Notes: a model not told the origin generated them from the sequence alone. Positions 33,513-42,537 are shown, counted from the stretch's first letter. The stretch: 64,000 nt of DNA from DATIYF01 sp035517775 (GCA_035517775.1 DATIYF010000018.1:1-64000); one strand, 5' to 3'. A program made the numbers and translations.

Positions 33513-34067
33513 ATGCGGTTACGCTTTATCCAGGCAATTGCCGCCGTGGTTTGCCTGAGCGCAATGCTCGCGGCCTCAGGCCCGGCGGAGATTTTGCTGG
33601 ACGTTCCCTTTATCCCCCAGGAAAAGGACGGCTGCGGCGCGGCCAGCATTGCCATGGTAATGCAGTACTGGCAGCACGAATGGAGCAAGCCGCTGACGCC
33701 GGGCTCGGACCCGGCGCTGATTCAGCGGGCCCTCTATTCGCCGGAGGCGCACGGGATTTATGCCTCGCAGATGGAGAGCTACTTTCGCCAGCAGAACTTT
33801 CGCACCTTCATCTTCCGCGGGCAATGGGCCGATCTGAAACAGCACTTACAAAAAGGGCGGCCTCTGATCGTCGCCCTCAAGCCCGGCGGTGATTCGCCGT
33901 TGCACTATGTGGTGGTGGCCGGACTGGATGAGGAAAAATCTCTGGTGCTGGTAAACGATCCAGCGCAACGCAAGCTGCTCAAGCAGGACCGCGCGAACTT
34001 CGAGCGGGAATGGAGTGCTGCTGACCGATGGACGCTCCTCGCTTTGCCCATCCTGGGCCCCTCCTGA
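33513..34067 (+). CDS. C39-like cysteine peptidase (PA2778 family)
   Basis: 184 residues, exported by an N-terminal signal sequence (RLRFIQAIAAVVCLSAMLAASG). Peptidase C39-like fold: DVPFIPQEKDGCGAASIAMVM contains the catalytic Gln/Cys pair (Cys near residue 41). The active-site His lies in SPLHYVVVAGLDE and the Asp/Asn in VLVNDP. It therefore looks catalytically intact. C39 domains usually trim double-glycine leaders of exported peptides; this stand-alone periplasmic form is of unknown substrate. It starts six bases after the PA2779-like gene and overlaps the following barrel gene by 40 bases, implying one operon. Confidence 0.82.
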   Translation: MRLRFIQAIAAVVCLSAMLAASGPAEILLDVPFIPQEKDGCGAASIAMVMQYWQHEWSKPLTPGSDPALIQRALYSPEAHGIYASQMESYFRQQNFRTFIFRGQWADLKQHLQKGRPLIVALKPGGDSPLHYVVVAGLDEEKSLVLVNDPAQRKLLKQDRANFEREWSAADRWTLLALPILGPS

Positions 34068-35755
34068 TTTCCGCCATTGCGGTTCTCCTCTTAGTCCTCT
34101 GCGCCCAGGCGCTGCCAGCGCAGGCCCCGGGAGCTTCTGCGGAGGAACAGGCCCGCCAGTGGGCCGCCCAGCAGATGTGGCAACAGATCGTTGACCTGGT
34201 CCGCGGCCTGCCGAAGCCTTCCGCCGATCTGGATTTCTACTACGGGACGGCGCTTGCCCGCCTGGGCAAGGTAGAAGAAGCGCGGCGCGCCTTGCTGGCC
34301 GGCAGCCGTCTTAGCCCCAAAGACGCCCGCTTTTCCGTTGAACTGGGCGGTATTGCCTTTCGCCAGAGGCATTTCGTGCGGGCGGCCGCTTATTTGCGCC
34401 AGGGCTTGAAGCTCGCGCCGCACGACGCCTATGCCGAGAACTTTCTGGGCACGGTCTATTTTCTGCAGGGCAACCTCAAGGCCGCGCTGAAGTATTGGAA
34501 CCGCGATGATAAGCCGCACGTGGTGCGGGTGGTAGAGCGCCCGGCGCCGGATGTGGACCCGCAACTGCTCGATTCAGCGCTTGCGTTCTCTCCGGAGAGC
34601 ACCCTGCGGTTTCCCGATCTGATGACCAGCGAAGCGCGGGTGGGCGCACTGGGGGTTTTTCCCAACTATGAATTCAACTTACAGATTCGGCCCGATGGCA
34701 AATTCGACGTCATCTTCTACAACGAAGCGCAACAGACCTGGGGAAAGAAAAAATGGCTCACGCTTGCGCTGATGCTCCGCGGCCTGCCCGCCGAGACGGT
34801 TTATCCCGAGTATTACAACATTCACCACAAGGCGATCAATTTCACCTCGCTGTACCGCTGGGATGCGCAGAAGCGCCGCATCACGGCAAACCTCTCCAGC
34901 CCCTTCGACCGAGCCAAGCGGAATTTCAATGTGGGGCTCGATCTGCGCGACGAAAACTGGCGAATTGTCGATTCCTTTACCGGCCCGGCGCCGCTGCGGG
35001 GGGCGCTGAACCTGCGGCGCGAGGCAGTAAGCGCGAATTTTCTCTCCATTGTGAACGGACGCTGGCAGTGGTCGGCCGGTGGGGAAATCTCTCATCGCGA
35101 TTTTCGTGACGTCGACCCCGGAGTGGCCCTCACGCCGGAGCTTCTCCTCAAGGGTTACCAGCTCAAGCAGACCAGCAGCCTCGATGCCGAAATCTGGCAG
35201 ATGCCTGAACATCGCATGGACCTGCGAGGCGGCGGCGCGGCCGCTCTGGGGCGCCTCTGGTCGCAGCCGCCGCACTCCTTTGCCAAGCTGCAGGCATGGG
35301 AGAAGTTCCACTGGTTTCCCGAGCCCGCGGGCGACGATTACGAGATGCAGCAGCAGATTCACGCCGGCAAGACATTCGGAGATTTGCCCTTCGACGAACT
35401 CTTTGCCCTGGGAATCGGTGGCGACACCAATCTTATGATGCGCGGCCACGTTGCCACGCGCAATGGCCGCAAAGGCAGCGCTCCCCTGGGGCGGAATTTT
35501 TTCCTCTCCAATTGGGAAGTGGATAAGAACGTCTATCACTACGGGCCTGCCACGATTAAGGTGGGACCGTTCTTCGATACGGGCACGATTACCGATCCCG
35601 ATCCTGGCCTGGGCTCACGAAAGTGGCTTTGGGATACCGGGCTCCAACTCAAGGCAAGGATGCTGGGCGCCGAGGTAATTGTCTCGCTGGGCAAAGACCT
35701 GCGCTCGGGGAACAATGCGGTGTACGTGACCCTGACTTCGGTGAGCTGGCAGTGA
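34028..35755 (+). CDS. TPR protein with Omp85-like C-terminal beta-barrel
   Basis: 575 residues. Signal peptide to about residue 33 (LLISAIAVLLLVLCAQALPAQA). TPR-like repeats at 35-160 (YYGTALARLGKVEEARRALL, then RAAAYLRQGLKLAPHDAYAE). The remainder is strand-rich. The C-terminal third has Omp85/FhaC-like features: a loop with MRGH (Arg472, comparable to the conserved VRGY/F of the L6 loop), then LGRNFFLSNWEV, VGPFFDTGTI and GLQLKARMLGAEVIVSLGKDL, ending with a strand (AVYVTLTSVSWQ). A periplasmic TPR plus outer-membrane barrel recalls Slam and translocation/assembly proteins. The 40-base overlap with the C39 gene is unusually long. Confidence 0.7.
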   Translation: MDAPRFAHPGPLLISAIAVLLLVLCAQALPAQAPGASAEEQARQWAAQQMWQQIVDLVRGLPKPSADLDFYYGTALARLGKVEEARRALLAGSRLSPKDARFSVELGGIAFRQRHFVRAAAYLRQGLKLAPHDAYAENFLGTVYFLQGNLKAALKYWNRDDKPHVVRVVERPAPDVDPQLLDSALAFSPESTLRFPDLMTSEARVGALGVFPNYEFNLQIRPDGKFDVIFYNEAQQTWGKKKWLTLALMLRGLPAETVYPEYYNIHHKAINFTSLYRWDAQKRRITANLSSPFDRAKRNFNVGLDLRDENWRIVDSFTGPAPLRGALNLRREAVSANFLSIVNGRWQWSAGGEISHRDFRDVDPGVALTPELLLKGYQLKQTSSLDAEIWQMPEHRMDLRGGGAAALGRLWSQPPHSFAKLQAWEKFHWFPEPAGDDYEMQQQIHAGKTFGDLPFDELFALGIGGDTNLMMRGHVATRNGRKGSAPLGRNFFLSNWEVDKNVYHYGPATIKVGPFFDTGTITDPDPGLGSRKWLWDTGLQLKARMLGAEVIVSLGKDLRSGNNAVYVTLTSVSWQ

Positions 35756-35756
35756 G

Positions 35757-37415
35757 CTAAGGCTCGGCGCCGGCGCTGAACTCCTCTGCCGATTGTTCGG
35801 CAAGCCGGGGATATGTGGTCTTCTTGCGGCGGCGCAAGTCGCGCGGCAACTGCGAGCGGGTAATCCATAGGCCTGCAGCCACCGTGGCTGCCCAAGTGAT
35901 GGTCATCAGGGCGAGAGCTTCAACATCAGCGAGGCGGGCTCCGGCTGGCACGAAGCGCCCAACCTCGTAGCTCAGCCATCCTGCGGCGAGCGCGGTGCCG
36001 GCTGCTTTGCAGAGTTCGAGCCATTGCAATTGAAAGAGTGAAACCAGCTTGCGGCGGTGCAGCAAAACAGCGACGGCCAGCGTGTTGGCGGCAATTCCTA
36101 CGTCGGAGGCCATGGCCAGCCCGACCGTGGAGAAGGCATGAAACAGCGCCTTGTAAACCGGAATCGAGGCGATGGTGATGAGCGTACTCGCCACCATGGG
36201 CGTGAGCGTGTCGCCGGAGGCATAGAAGGCGCGGGCATAGAGCCCTTGCGCCGCCCACAACGCCAGCGACAGAGAAAACCAGAAAAAATAGACGGCGGTG
36301 TGCTGGGAATCAGCCAGATGAAAATGGCCCCGGTGAAAGGCCAGGTCCACCAAAGGTAGCGCGGCCGACATCATGAGGCTGCTGCCCAGCACTGAGGCTG
36401 CCGCGATGCGGTAAATTGACCCATTCACCGTGGCGGCAAATTCGCCCATGCGTTTTTCGCTGAACAGCCGCGCGAAAAAGGGCAGCGAGGCCTGCCCGGC
36501 AGCCTGCCCGAGCACAGAGATGGGCACCGCAAACAGACGCTTGGCGTAATTGAGGCGGGCAATATCGCCGACCACGCCGGAGGCGAAGTAGCGCAGAATC
36601 CAATCGTCGGCGGTGACCAGAGAAACGCCGAGCATCAGGGGAATGGAAAGCCTCACCCATTCGCGAAATGCCGGATTGCGCACATCGAACGAAACGCTGT
36701 AGCCCGTGCCCACTCGCGCCGCGCCGATGGCATTGATGAGAAATATTCCCAGGAAGCTGCCGGCCACCGCGCCATAAGCCAAAGAAGAGATTCCCAGGCG
36801 ATGAGAAAACAGCAGTCCGCCCACGATGATTCCTGCGTTATAGACCAATGGGCCGAAGGCGGGCAGCAGAAACAGCCGCCGCGAGAGCAGCACCGCCGAG
36901 ACCACGCCGCCGACGTAGAAAAATATTTGGGCGGGCAGAAGAATTCGCGTGAGGTGCACGCACAGCGCCAGCTCGTCAGGCCCGAAGCCCTTGAACATCA
37001 TGCGGTCGAGCTGGGGAGCGAAAATTTCCGCAATCACGATGCCCACCATCAGCACCGCGGTCATTATGGTGATAATGACCGAGAAGGTTTTCTGCGCCGC
37101 TTCTTCCTTGTTTTCGGCGAGAAAGCGGGTGTAGATGGCGACGAAGGTAATGGAAGCGGTGCCGCCGGCCACCAGGTAGTTCAACCAGTCGGGAATGGTG
37201 AAGCCGGCCACATAGGCATCGGTCTGCGGGCCGGCGCCGAAGGCCCAGGCGATATACATTTCGCGCACGAAGCCCAGGACGCGCGAGAGCATGACCGCCG
37301 ACATCAGCAGAAGCGTGGCGGAAAACGCCGAGTGCTGATGCGAGGGGCGCAGCAGGCGCAGGGCGCGGCGCAGAACGCTTCTGCCTGCCTGCGGATTTTC
37401 CGCGACATTCGCCAT
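35757..37415 (-). CDS. murJ: Lipid II flippase MurJ
   Basis: 552 residues with about 14 hydrophobic segments, the MurJ/MviN layout for moving lipid II across the cytoplasmic membrane. Recognisable segments: LLMSAVMLSRVLGFVREM, AFGAGPQTDAYVAGFTIPD, RILLPAQIFFYVGG, and the Arg-rich loop RLFAVPISVLGQAAGQASLP. The conserved Arg/Asp residues of the central cavity appear present. A Pro/Arg-rich cytoplasmic N terminus precedes helix one. TAGAAT (minus strand, 37430-37425) ends nine bases before the ATG, with no ribosome-binding site. It is convergent with the barrel gene (stops one base apart). Confidence 0.93.
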   Translation of the reverse strand: MANVAENPQAGRSVLRRALRLLRPSHQHSAFSATLLLMSAVMLSRVLGFVREMYIAWAFGAGPQTDAYVAGFTIPDWLNYLVAGGTASITFVAIYTRFLAENKEEAAQKTFSVIITIMTAVLMVGIVIAEIFAPQLDRMMFKGFGPDELALCVHLTRILLPAQIFFYVGGVVSAVLLSRRLFLLPAFGPLVYNAGIIVGGLLFSHRLGISSLAYGAVAGSFLGIFLINAIGAARVGTGYSVSFDVRNPAFREWVRLSIPLMLGVSLVTADDWILRYFASGVVGDIARLNYAKRLFAVPISVLGQAAGQASLPFFARLFSEKRMGEFAATVNGSIYRIAAASVLGSSLMMSAALPLVDLAFHRGHFHLADSQHTAVYFFWFSLSLALWAAQGLYARAFYASGDTLTPMVASTLITIASIPVYKALFHAFSTVGLAMASDVGIAANTLAVAVLLHRRKLVSLFQLQWLELCKAAGTALAAGWLSYEVGRFVPAGARLADVEALALMTITWAATVAAGLWITRSQLPRDLRRRKKTTYPRLAEQSAEEFSAGAEP

Positions 37416-37495
37416 TCTCGGGCGATTCTACACGCAAAGATTGAGCGCATTGGGTATGCCCCAGGTTCGCGCGGCTCACAAGAGGGCACGTACTT

Positions 37496-37525
37496 TTGAC
37501 AGGCTGATGCAGCGCGCCACATAAT
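37496..37525 (+). promoter_or_regulatory. Near-consensus sigma-70 promoter for the aminotransferase
   Basis: TTGACA (37496-37501) and CATAAT (37520-37525) are 18 bases apart. The -10 ends seven bases before the GTG start, so transcription would begin at or next to the start codon. This is one of the clearest leaderless promoters in the window. Confidence 0.75.
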
Positions 37526-37532
37526 CCGAGTC

Positions 37533-38912
37533 GTGGCCAAACCCGACTTGATTGCAGGCGAGATTCGAAGCGCAGTTCTCAGGCGTTCGTTTCGCAAAGC
37601 GTACCCAGAGGCGGTGCGCGGGGAAGGGGTGTACCTCTGGGACGGCGACGGCCGGCGCTATCTCGACTTTTCCGGCTCCGCGGCGGTGAACTTCATCGGT
37701 CATGGAGTACGGGAAATTTCGGCGGCGATGTCGAGGCAAGCGGGCATGTTGGAGTTCGTGCACAGCAGCCAGTTCAGCACTTCCGTGGCCGAGCAATACG
37801 CGCAGGAGTTGCTTGAGTTTGCCGGAGAAAACTTTCGTGGCGGTGCGGTTTATTTCACCTGCGGCGGCTCGGAGGCAGTGGAGACCGCGCTCAAGCTTGC
37901 CCGCCAGTACCAGGTAGAGATCGGGCATGGCGAGCGTTACCAGATTCTTAGCCGGGAGCAGAGCTATCACGGCGCAACGCTGGGCGCTGTGTCGGTCTCC
38001 GGCAATCGGCGGCGCCGCGAGATGTACCGGCCCATGGTGAAAGAGTTCGCCCACATTGGGTATCCGTATTGTTATCGCTGCGCTTACGACTGCACCGACG
38101 GTTGCCGAAACTGCGGCCAGCAATACGCAGCGGAACTGGAGCAGGCAGTCGAAAAGGTCCAAGGTGCGGCTGCCGCCTTTATCTGCGAGCCGGTCAGCGG
38201 CGCAACTTTGGGCGCGGTAACTCCGCCGCCTGGCTACCTGCAAAGCATTGCGGAGATTTGCCGCCGCCACGGAGTGCTCTTCATTGCCGATGAAGTCATG
38301 ACCGGGATGGGCCGCACCGGGCGCAACTTCGCCGTGGAGCATTGGCAGGCCGCGCCCGACATTCTGGTGGCCGCGAAAGGCCTTTCGAGCGGCTATGCCC
38401 CGCTTGGAGCGGTGATTGCCAATCAGAGAACAGTAGAGGCGATCGCCGCCGGCTCGGGCGCATTTCTTCACGGCTTCACCTACAACGCGCATCCTGTTTC
38501 GCTGGCGGCTGGACGAGCCGTGCTGGCGCACTTGCAGAGAAGCCGGCTGGTGCAGGCGGCCGATTCGGCCCAGCCGGGAACTCCGGCGCAGGAATTGCAA
38601 TGGTCGCTGCGGTCCTTATTAGATTCGCCTGTGGTCGGCGATGTTCGTGGTCTCGGACTGCTTTGGGGAGTCGAGTTTGTGGCGCAGAAATCGAGCAAGA
38701 AGCCGTTTCCCGCAGAACTGAACTTTGCCGGCCGCGTCGCGCAGGCGGCGCTCCAACGCGGGTTGCTCGTTTATCCCATGCAGGGCTGCGTGGACGGCAT
38801 CTCCGGCGACCACCTGCTGATCGCTCCGCCGGCTGTCATCACCGCCGAGCAAATACAGTGGAGCCTCGAGCAATTGCGCGCGGCGGTGGAAGAGGCTGCG
38901 CGGCAAACCTGA
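37533..38912 (+). CDS. Class III (AGAT) PLP-dependent aminotransferase
   Basis: 459 residues from GTG 37533. Motifs: FSGSAAVNFIGHG, the cofactor-binding YFTCGGSEAVETALKLARQ, SYHGATLGAVSVSGN, EPVSGATLGAVTPP, ADEVMTGMGRTG and the PLP lysine AAKGLSSGYAPLGAV (Lys282). A cysteine cluster CYRCAYDCTDGCRNC (residues 180-194) after the SYHG motif occurs in a subset of this family and may bind metal. Substrate cannot be assigned: relatives act on omega-amino acids, ornithine, GABA or KAPA. The gene lies upstream of CDP-alcohol phosphotransferase and GtrA-like genes, with 186 bases between, so a shared pathway is possible but not shown. Confidence 0.88.
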   Translation: MAKPDLIAGEIRSAVLRRSFRKAYPEAVRGEGVYLWDGDGRRYLDFSGSAAVNFIGHGVREISAAMSRQAGMLEFVHSSQFSTSVAEQYAQELLEFAGENFRGGAVYFTCGGSEAVETALKLARQYQVEIGHGERYQILSREQSYHGATLGAVSVSGNRRRREMYRPMVKEFAHIGYPYCYRCAYDCTDGCRNCGQQYAAELEQAVEKVQGAAAAFICEPVSGATLGAVTPPPGYLQSIAEICRRHGVLFIADEVMTGMGRTGRNFAVEHWQAAPDILVAAKGLSSGYAPLGAVIANQRTVEAIAAGSGAFLHGFTYNAHPVSLAAGRAVLAHLQRSRLVQAADSAQPGTPAQELQWSLRSLLDSPVVGDVRGLGLLWGVEFVAQKSSKKPFPAELNFAGRVAQAALQRGLLVYPMQGCVDGISGDHLLIAPPAVITAEQIQWSLEQLRAAVEEAARQT

Positions 38913-39098
38913 GGCCTTCCCCGGTGCCCTCAGTTTTCTCTGTGGTTGAGAATTCTGAAATTATCTGAAGAAAACAAGACAGCTATCTCTCCGGTTATCA
39001 GCAGCTTCCCCAATGTTCCAGGATTGACCCACGATTTACCTGCAGAGCATTGCCGCCATCTCGCCTTCCGCGCAAAGTCGCGAAATGGGAGGCGACTT

Positions 39099-39824
39099 AT
39101 GGCAAGCCCACTGATTGATTTCTGCGAGCAGGCCGACCCGGCGGTTCTTACCCATGTCAGGCAGGCGCGGTTCCATCAGGCCAACCGGGTGCAGGGCAGC
39201 TTTCTGGCCCGGGCCGAAAAGCGCGTGCTGGTATGGATGGCCGAGCGCACGCCCGGCTGGATGAACTCTGATCATCTGACGGCGCTGGGCTTTGCGGCGC
39301 AATGCCTGGCCGGATTGAGCTACGCCCTGGCAGGTTCGAATACAAAGTGGCTGCTGGCCGGGATTGTCTTTCTCGCCCTCAACTGGCTGGGAGACAGCCT
39401 TGACGGTACGCTCGCACGCGTGCGCCAGCGGCAGCGCCCGCGCTACGGCTTTTACGTTGACCACATTCTGGATAGCTTCGGGGCGGTCGCGCTCATGGGC
39501 GGTTTGGCTCTCTCGGGATTCGTGCATCCCTATATCGCGGCCGGCATGCTGGTCGCGTTTCTATTGCTTTCCATCCAGTCGTACCTGGCGGCGCACACGC
39601 TGGGAGAATTCCGGCTTTCATTCTGCAGCTTCGGCCCGACCGAGGTGCGACTTCTGCTGGCGGTGGGGGATCTGGCGCTGCTGCGTTGGCCGGTTGTGCT
39701 GCGCGGGCGTTACCGCCTGTTCGATCTCGGCGGGGGGATCGCCCTTATGGGTATGGCCGCCATGCTGCTTTTCTTCACCGCACGCAATATTCGGCAGCTC
39801 TACCGCGAGGAGAAGATTTCGTGA
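39099..39824 (+). CDS. CDP-alcohol phosphatidyltransferase
   Basis: 241 residues from ATG 39099, preceded by GGGAGG. It transfers a phospho-alcohol from a CDP-alcohol donor, making phospholipids such as phosphatidylglycerol phosphate or phosphatidylinositol phosphate. The catalytic signature DxxDG-x2-AR-x8-G-x3-D-x3-D is visible as DSLDGTLARVRQ followed by RYGFYVDHILD. Four to six hydrophobic segments lie on either side, and a long N-terminal soluble part (about 45 residues) precedes the first helix. The stop overlaps the next gene (GTGA), so the two are co-translated. The acceptor alcohol is unknown. Confidence 0.88.
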   Translation: MASPLIDFCEQADPAVLTHVRQARFHQANRVQGSFLARAEKRVLVWMAERTPGWMNSDHLTALGFAAQCLAGLSYALAGSNTKWLLAGIVFLALNWLGDSLDGTLARVRQRQRPRYGFYVDHILDSFGAVALMGGLALSGFVHPYIAAGMLVAFLLLSIQSYLAAHTLGEFRLSFCSFGPTEVRLLLAVGDLALLRWPVVLRGRYRLFDLGGGIALMGMAAMLLFFTARNIRQLYREEKIS

Positions 39825-40246
39825 TTGCCGGCAATGGGCGCGCAACCGGCCTCCGCTGGCTGAAGTTTAATGCGGTGGGCGCGATCGGAATTGGCGTGCA
39901 ACTGGCAGCCCTGGCCCTATTCCGGAGTGGCTTGCGGCTGAATTATCTTGTGGCCACAGCGCTGGCGGTTGAGGCCGCCGTGCTGCATAACTTTTTCTGG
40001 CACGCACACTTCACCTGGGCTGATCGAAACGAAAAAGGCGGGCTTCTTTTTCGTCTCGTCAGGTTCAGTTTCACCACTGGAGCATTTTCGGTCTTCGGAA
40101 ATCTCGCCCTCATGCGGTTGCTGGTTGGGGCCGCACATTTGCCATACCTGCCGGCGAACGCAATTACCATCGCCGCCTGCTCGCTGGCAAATTTTCTGGT
40201 GAGCGATCGCTTCGTGTTCGTCGCAGAGCTGAAGGCAGATTCCTGA
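39821..40246 (+). CDS. GtrA-like membrane protein
   Basis: 141 residues from GTG 39821, overlapping the previous stop. Four hydrophobic helices (around LKFNAVGAIGIGVQLAALALF, LVATALAVEAAVLHNFFWHAHF, FSVFGNLALMRLLVG and ITIAACSLANFLVSDRFVF; positions 39853-40221) match the GtrA/DPMS-associated flippase family, which moves polyprenyl-linked sugars. The conserved Asn-Phe in HNFFWH and the NFLVSDRFVF C terminus are typical. Translational coupling to the CDP-alcohol transferase suggests lipid or glycolipid synthesis. Confidence 0.82.
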   Translation: MIAGNGRATGLRWLKFNAVGAIGIGVQLAALALFRSGLRLNYLVATALAVEAAVLHNFFWHAHFTWADRNEKGGLLFRLVRFSFTTGAFSVFGNLALMRLLVGAAHLPYLPANAITIAACSLANFLVSDRFVFVAELKADS

Positions 40247-40249
40247 CGC

Positions 40250-41044
40250 TCAATCCGGGTGGAAATGGCCGGGCATCTGCCGCTCTACCGACCAGATGTC
40301 CTCGGGTTTCTGCTCGAAAGGATATACGTGCACCATCCAGCCAAAAACCTGCGGCAGAAATCTTCCGCCGGCGGCGTCGCAGGCTTCCGGCGTGCTGATG
40401 GAGCCATCAAGCCCGAACTTGGGGTGCGGGCCAAGCATCTTGCGCCCCTCGCCCCGCGGAGGCAGGCAGAGGTTCACGTGCGCGTGCCACTGCGCAACGC
40501 TCAAAGGGATGCGCTCGTTGAGCTCCTCTTGAGTGGCGTTGCGCGGCGCGGTATACATCACACCAATCAGCTTGTAACCGTCGCCATGTTTTTCGTAAAG
40601 CAGCGAAGTGGGATGCTCGGGATTGAAATAAAACAACGCCTCGAAGGCATAGCGGTAATTGGTGAAGTGATACATCTTCTGCGGAACGTTGGGCAGAAAA
40701 ATCTGGAAGCCATCGTCCAGGGCAGCGTGAAAGTCTTCATACTGGGCTGCAACACGCCGGGCCGCTTCCACTACGCTCTGGGCGCGCTTTTCGTCCCCGG
40801 GCCCCAGCGAGCGCAGGGTCGTCATCTTCATGTGCGGGCCCATATCCATGTGGCGGTCTTCCATGGAGCGCATGGCACTCATGCTGCCCTGGCCGCCCAT
40901 CCCCGGCATGTCGCTCATGGTGGAGCTTGGCGGTGCGCTCTCGCGGGAGTTTGCCGGAGGAGATGGGCTCTGCTGTCCCCAACTAATTAGGCTGGCGAGC
41001 ACGATTGCGGCGACAAAAAGAGTCCCCCAAGGTTGGAACCTCAT
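40250..41044 (-). CDS. Secreted Met/His-rich protein of unknown function
   Basis: 264 residues from ATG 41044. Signal peptide (WGTLFVAAIVLASLISWGQ) followed by a Met/His-rich segment (MSDMPGMGGQGSMSAM and MEDRHMDMGPHMKM). The folded part has YHFTNYRYAFEALF, SVAQWHAHVNLCLPP, GWMVHVYPFEQKPEDIW and a C-terminal GHFHPD. The repeated histidines (YHF, WHAHVN, VHVYP, HFHPD) suggest metal or heme binding. I do not recognise a named family, though similar proteins seem conserved in Acidobacteriota. It is downstream of and on the same strand as the hem genes. The Met-rich start resembles periplasmic copper proteins. Confidence 0.75.
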   Translation of the reverse strand: MRFQPWGTLFVAAIVLASLISWGQQSPSPPANSRESAPPSSTMSDMPGMGGQGSMSAMRSMEDRHMDMGPHMKMTTLRSLGPGDEKRAQSVVEAARRVAAQYEDFHAALDDGFQIFLPNVPQKMYHFTNYRYAFEALFYFNPEHPTSLLYEKHGDGYKLIGVMYTAPRNATQEELNERIPLSVAQWHAHVNLCLPPRGEGRKMLGPHPKFGLDGSISTPEACDAAGGRFLPQVFGWMVHVYPFEQKPEDIWSVERQMPGHFHPD

Positions 41045-41115
41045 AATATTGCTTTCAACCCTCCAGTCGGCCCGTTGTTGCGGCAAATCCGGGTCCGGAC
41101 TCCGGCGCTCCAGGA

Positions 41116-42537
41116 TTATTTCCCCACTGCCTGAGGTGCTTCCTGCGCCAGCCCAACGAAAGCAAGAATCTGCGCCGCGGCCTGCCGGCCCGAGTGCACA
41201 CAATCGGGAACGCCGATGCCACGATACGCATTGCCGGCCAAGGCCAGGCCGGGCAATTGCCGCAGCAGACGCTCTATTCGCTCCAGCCTCTCCAGGTGCC
41301 CGGCCGCATACTGCGCCATCGCCGCCTTCCACTTGTACACTCGGGTGAACCGCGGCTCAGCCTTGACGCCGAGAATCTGCCCCAACTCACTCCGCACCAC
41401 ATCGACAATTTGCTCTTGGGGAAGATCGAGAATCTGCTCATCCCTCGTGCCGCCCAGAAAGCAGCGCACCAGCGCGCGGTCCGGCGGAGCGCGGTGTGGA
41501 AACTTGTTGTGCACGAAGGTAGCGGCGAGCATGCGCTTGCCTTCGCCGCGCGGAACCAGAAATCCAAAACCGGGCGGCAGAGCGGCGCGCACCTCCGGTC
41601 CGTAGCCCAGTGTGACAGTAACCGACGAGCTGTAGTGGATGCCGCGAAGTTCAGTGGCGAGATCGCCGCTCGCCGTCTGAAAGAGTTCGGCCCCGGCGTG
41701 CGCGGGAGTTGCCGCGATCACGGCGTCAAAATGCTCCGATCCAGCCGCGGAATCAATCTGCCAACCAGGGCCGCGCAGGCGCAGTGCTCGCACCGGGAAA
41801 TTCACCTGCAAGCAGGCGGCAGGCAAATGCGCCACCAGCGCGTCGGTCATCTGCTGCATGCCCTGGCGCAGCGAAGTGAATAACGGCCGCGGGGCGGCCT
41901 GCGCCATCTTCTTGCGGGCGGCGATCATGGCCCGTCCCAGACTGCCGTACTGCGCCTCCATCTCGGCAAAGCGCGCCAGCACGGCGCGAACGCTGAGTTC
42001 AGCGGCCTCGCCGCCATAAACTCCCGATAGAAGTGGATCCGCCAAGCGCTCCACCATCTCCGCGCCATAGTGCCGTTCGACCAGAGACGCCACCGATTCA
42101 TCCGACTCTGCTCTGCGCGGGGGATGGAACCATTCCCGCATCATGCGCAACTTTGTGCCCGTGGAGAAAAGCGGCGAGAATAATGCCGGCAAAATTTTCG
42201 TGGGCACCATGAACATCAATCCATCGGGCATGGCGACCAGCTTGCCGCGCACCAGAATGTAGGTTTTGCGCTCGGGGTCGTTCGAAGCGATCAGATGATC
42301 TTCCAGGCCAAGCTGCCGGCAAAGCTCGGCCGCCCAGGGTTTTTCAGTAAGGAAGGAATCGGGCCCGCCCTCGATCAGGCAGCCCTCCACAGATTCGGTC
42401 TGCAGCACGCCTCCCAGCCTGGGGCTGGACTCGAAGACCACGTACTCCAGAGGCAGCCCCGAGCGGCGCCGCTGCTCAAGCGCAAACGCGGCGGAAAGTC
42501 CGGAGATGCCCCCGCCGAGAATGGCGATGCGTTTCAT
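41116..42537 (-). CDS. hemY: Protoporphyrinogen/coproporphyrinogen oxidase (HemY type)
   Basis: 473-residue FAD enzyme converting a porphyrinogen to porphyrin. The N-terminal Rossmann motif IAILGGGISGLSAAFAL and the acidic E-x-ESSPRLGGVLQTE segment bind FAD. GGPDSFLTEKPWAAELC and the C-terminal LALAGNAYRGIGVPDCVHSG are family motifs. Like other soluble, Gram-positive-type HemY proteins it lacks a membrane anchor. The start ATG overlaps the hemH stop by four bases. The order hemE-hemH-hemY on one strand suggests a single operon. Whether it acts on coproporphyrinogen or protoporphyrinogen is undecided. Confidence 0.93.
   Translation of the reverse strand: MKRIAILGGGISGLSAAFALEQRRRSGLPLEYVVFESSPRLGGVLQTESVEGCLIEGGPDSFLTEKPWAAELCRQLGLEDHLIASNDPERKTYILVRGKLVAMPDGLMFMVPTKILPALFSPLFSTGTKLRMMREWFHPPRRAESDESVASLVERHYGAEMVERLADPLLSGVYGGEAAELSVRAVLARFAEMEAQYGSLGRAMIAARKKMAQAAPRPLFTSLRQGMQQMTDALVAHLPAACLQVNFPVRALRLRGPGWQIDSAAGSEHFDAVIAATPAHAGAELFQTASGDLATELRGIHYSSSVTVTLGYGPEVRAALPPGFGFLVPRGEGKRMLAATFVHNKFPHRAPPDRALVRCFLGGTRDEQILDLPQEQIVDVVRSELGQILGVKAEPRFTRVYKWKAAMAQYAAGHLERLERIERLLRQLPGLALAGNAYRGIGVPDCVHSGRQAAAQILAFVGLAQEAPQAVGK

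Noticed and set aside
38070..38114. Five-Cys cluster of the aminotransferase as a novel metal site
   Set aside because: A similar CYRC motif occurs in many class III aminotransferases, so it is not listed as a finding by itself.
39330..39350. GGTTCGAAT-type word resembling a tRNA T-arm
   Set aside because: It lies within the CDP-alcohol transferase coding sequence and no anticodon or acceptor arms surround it.
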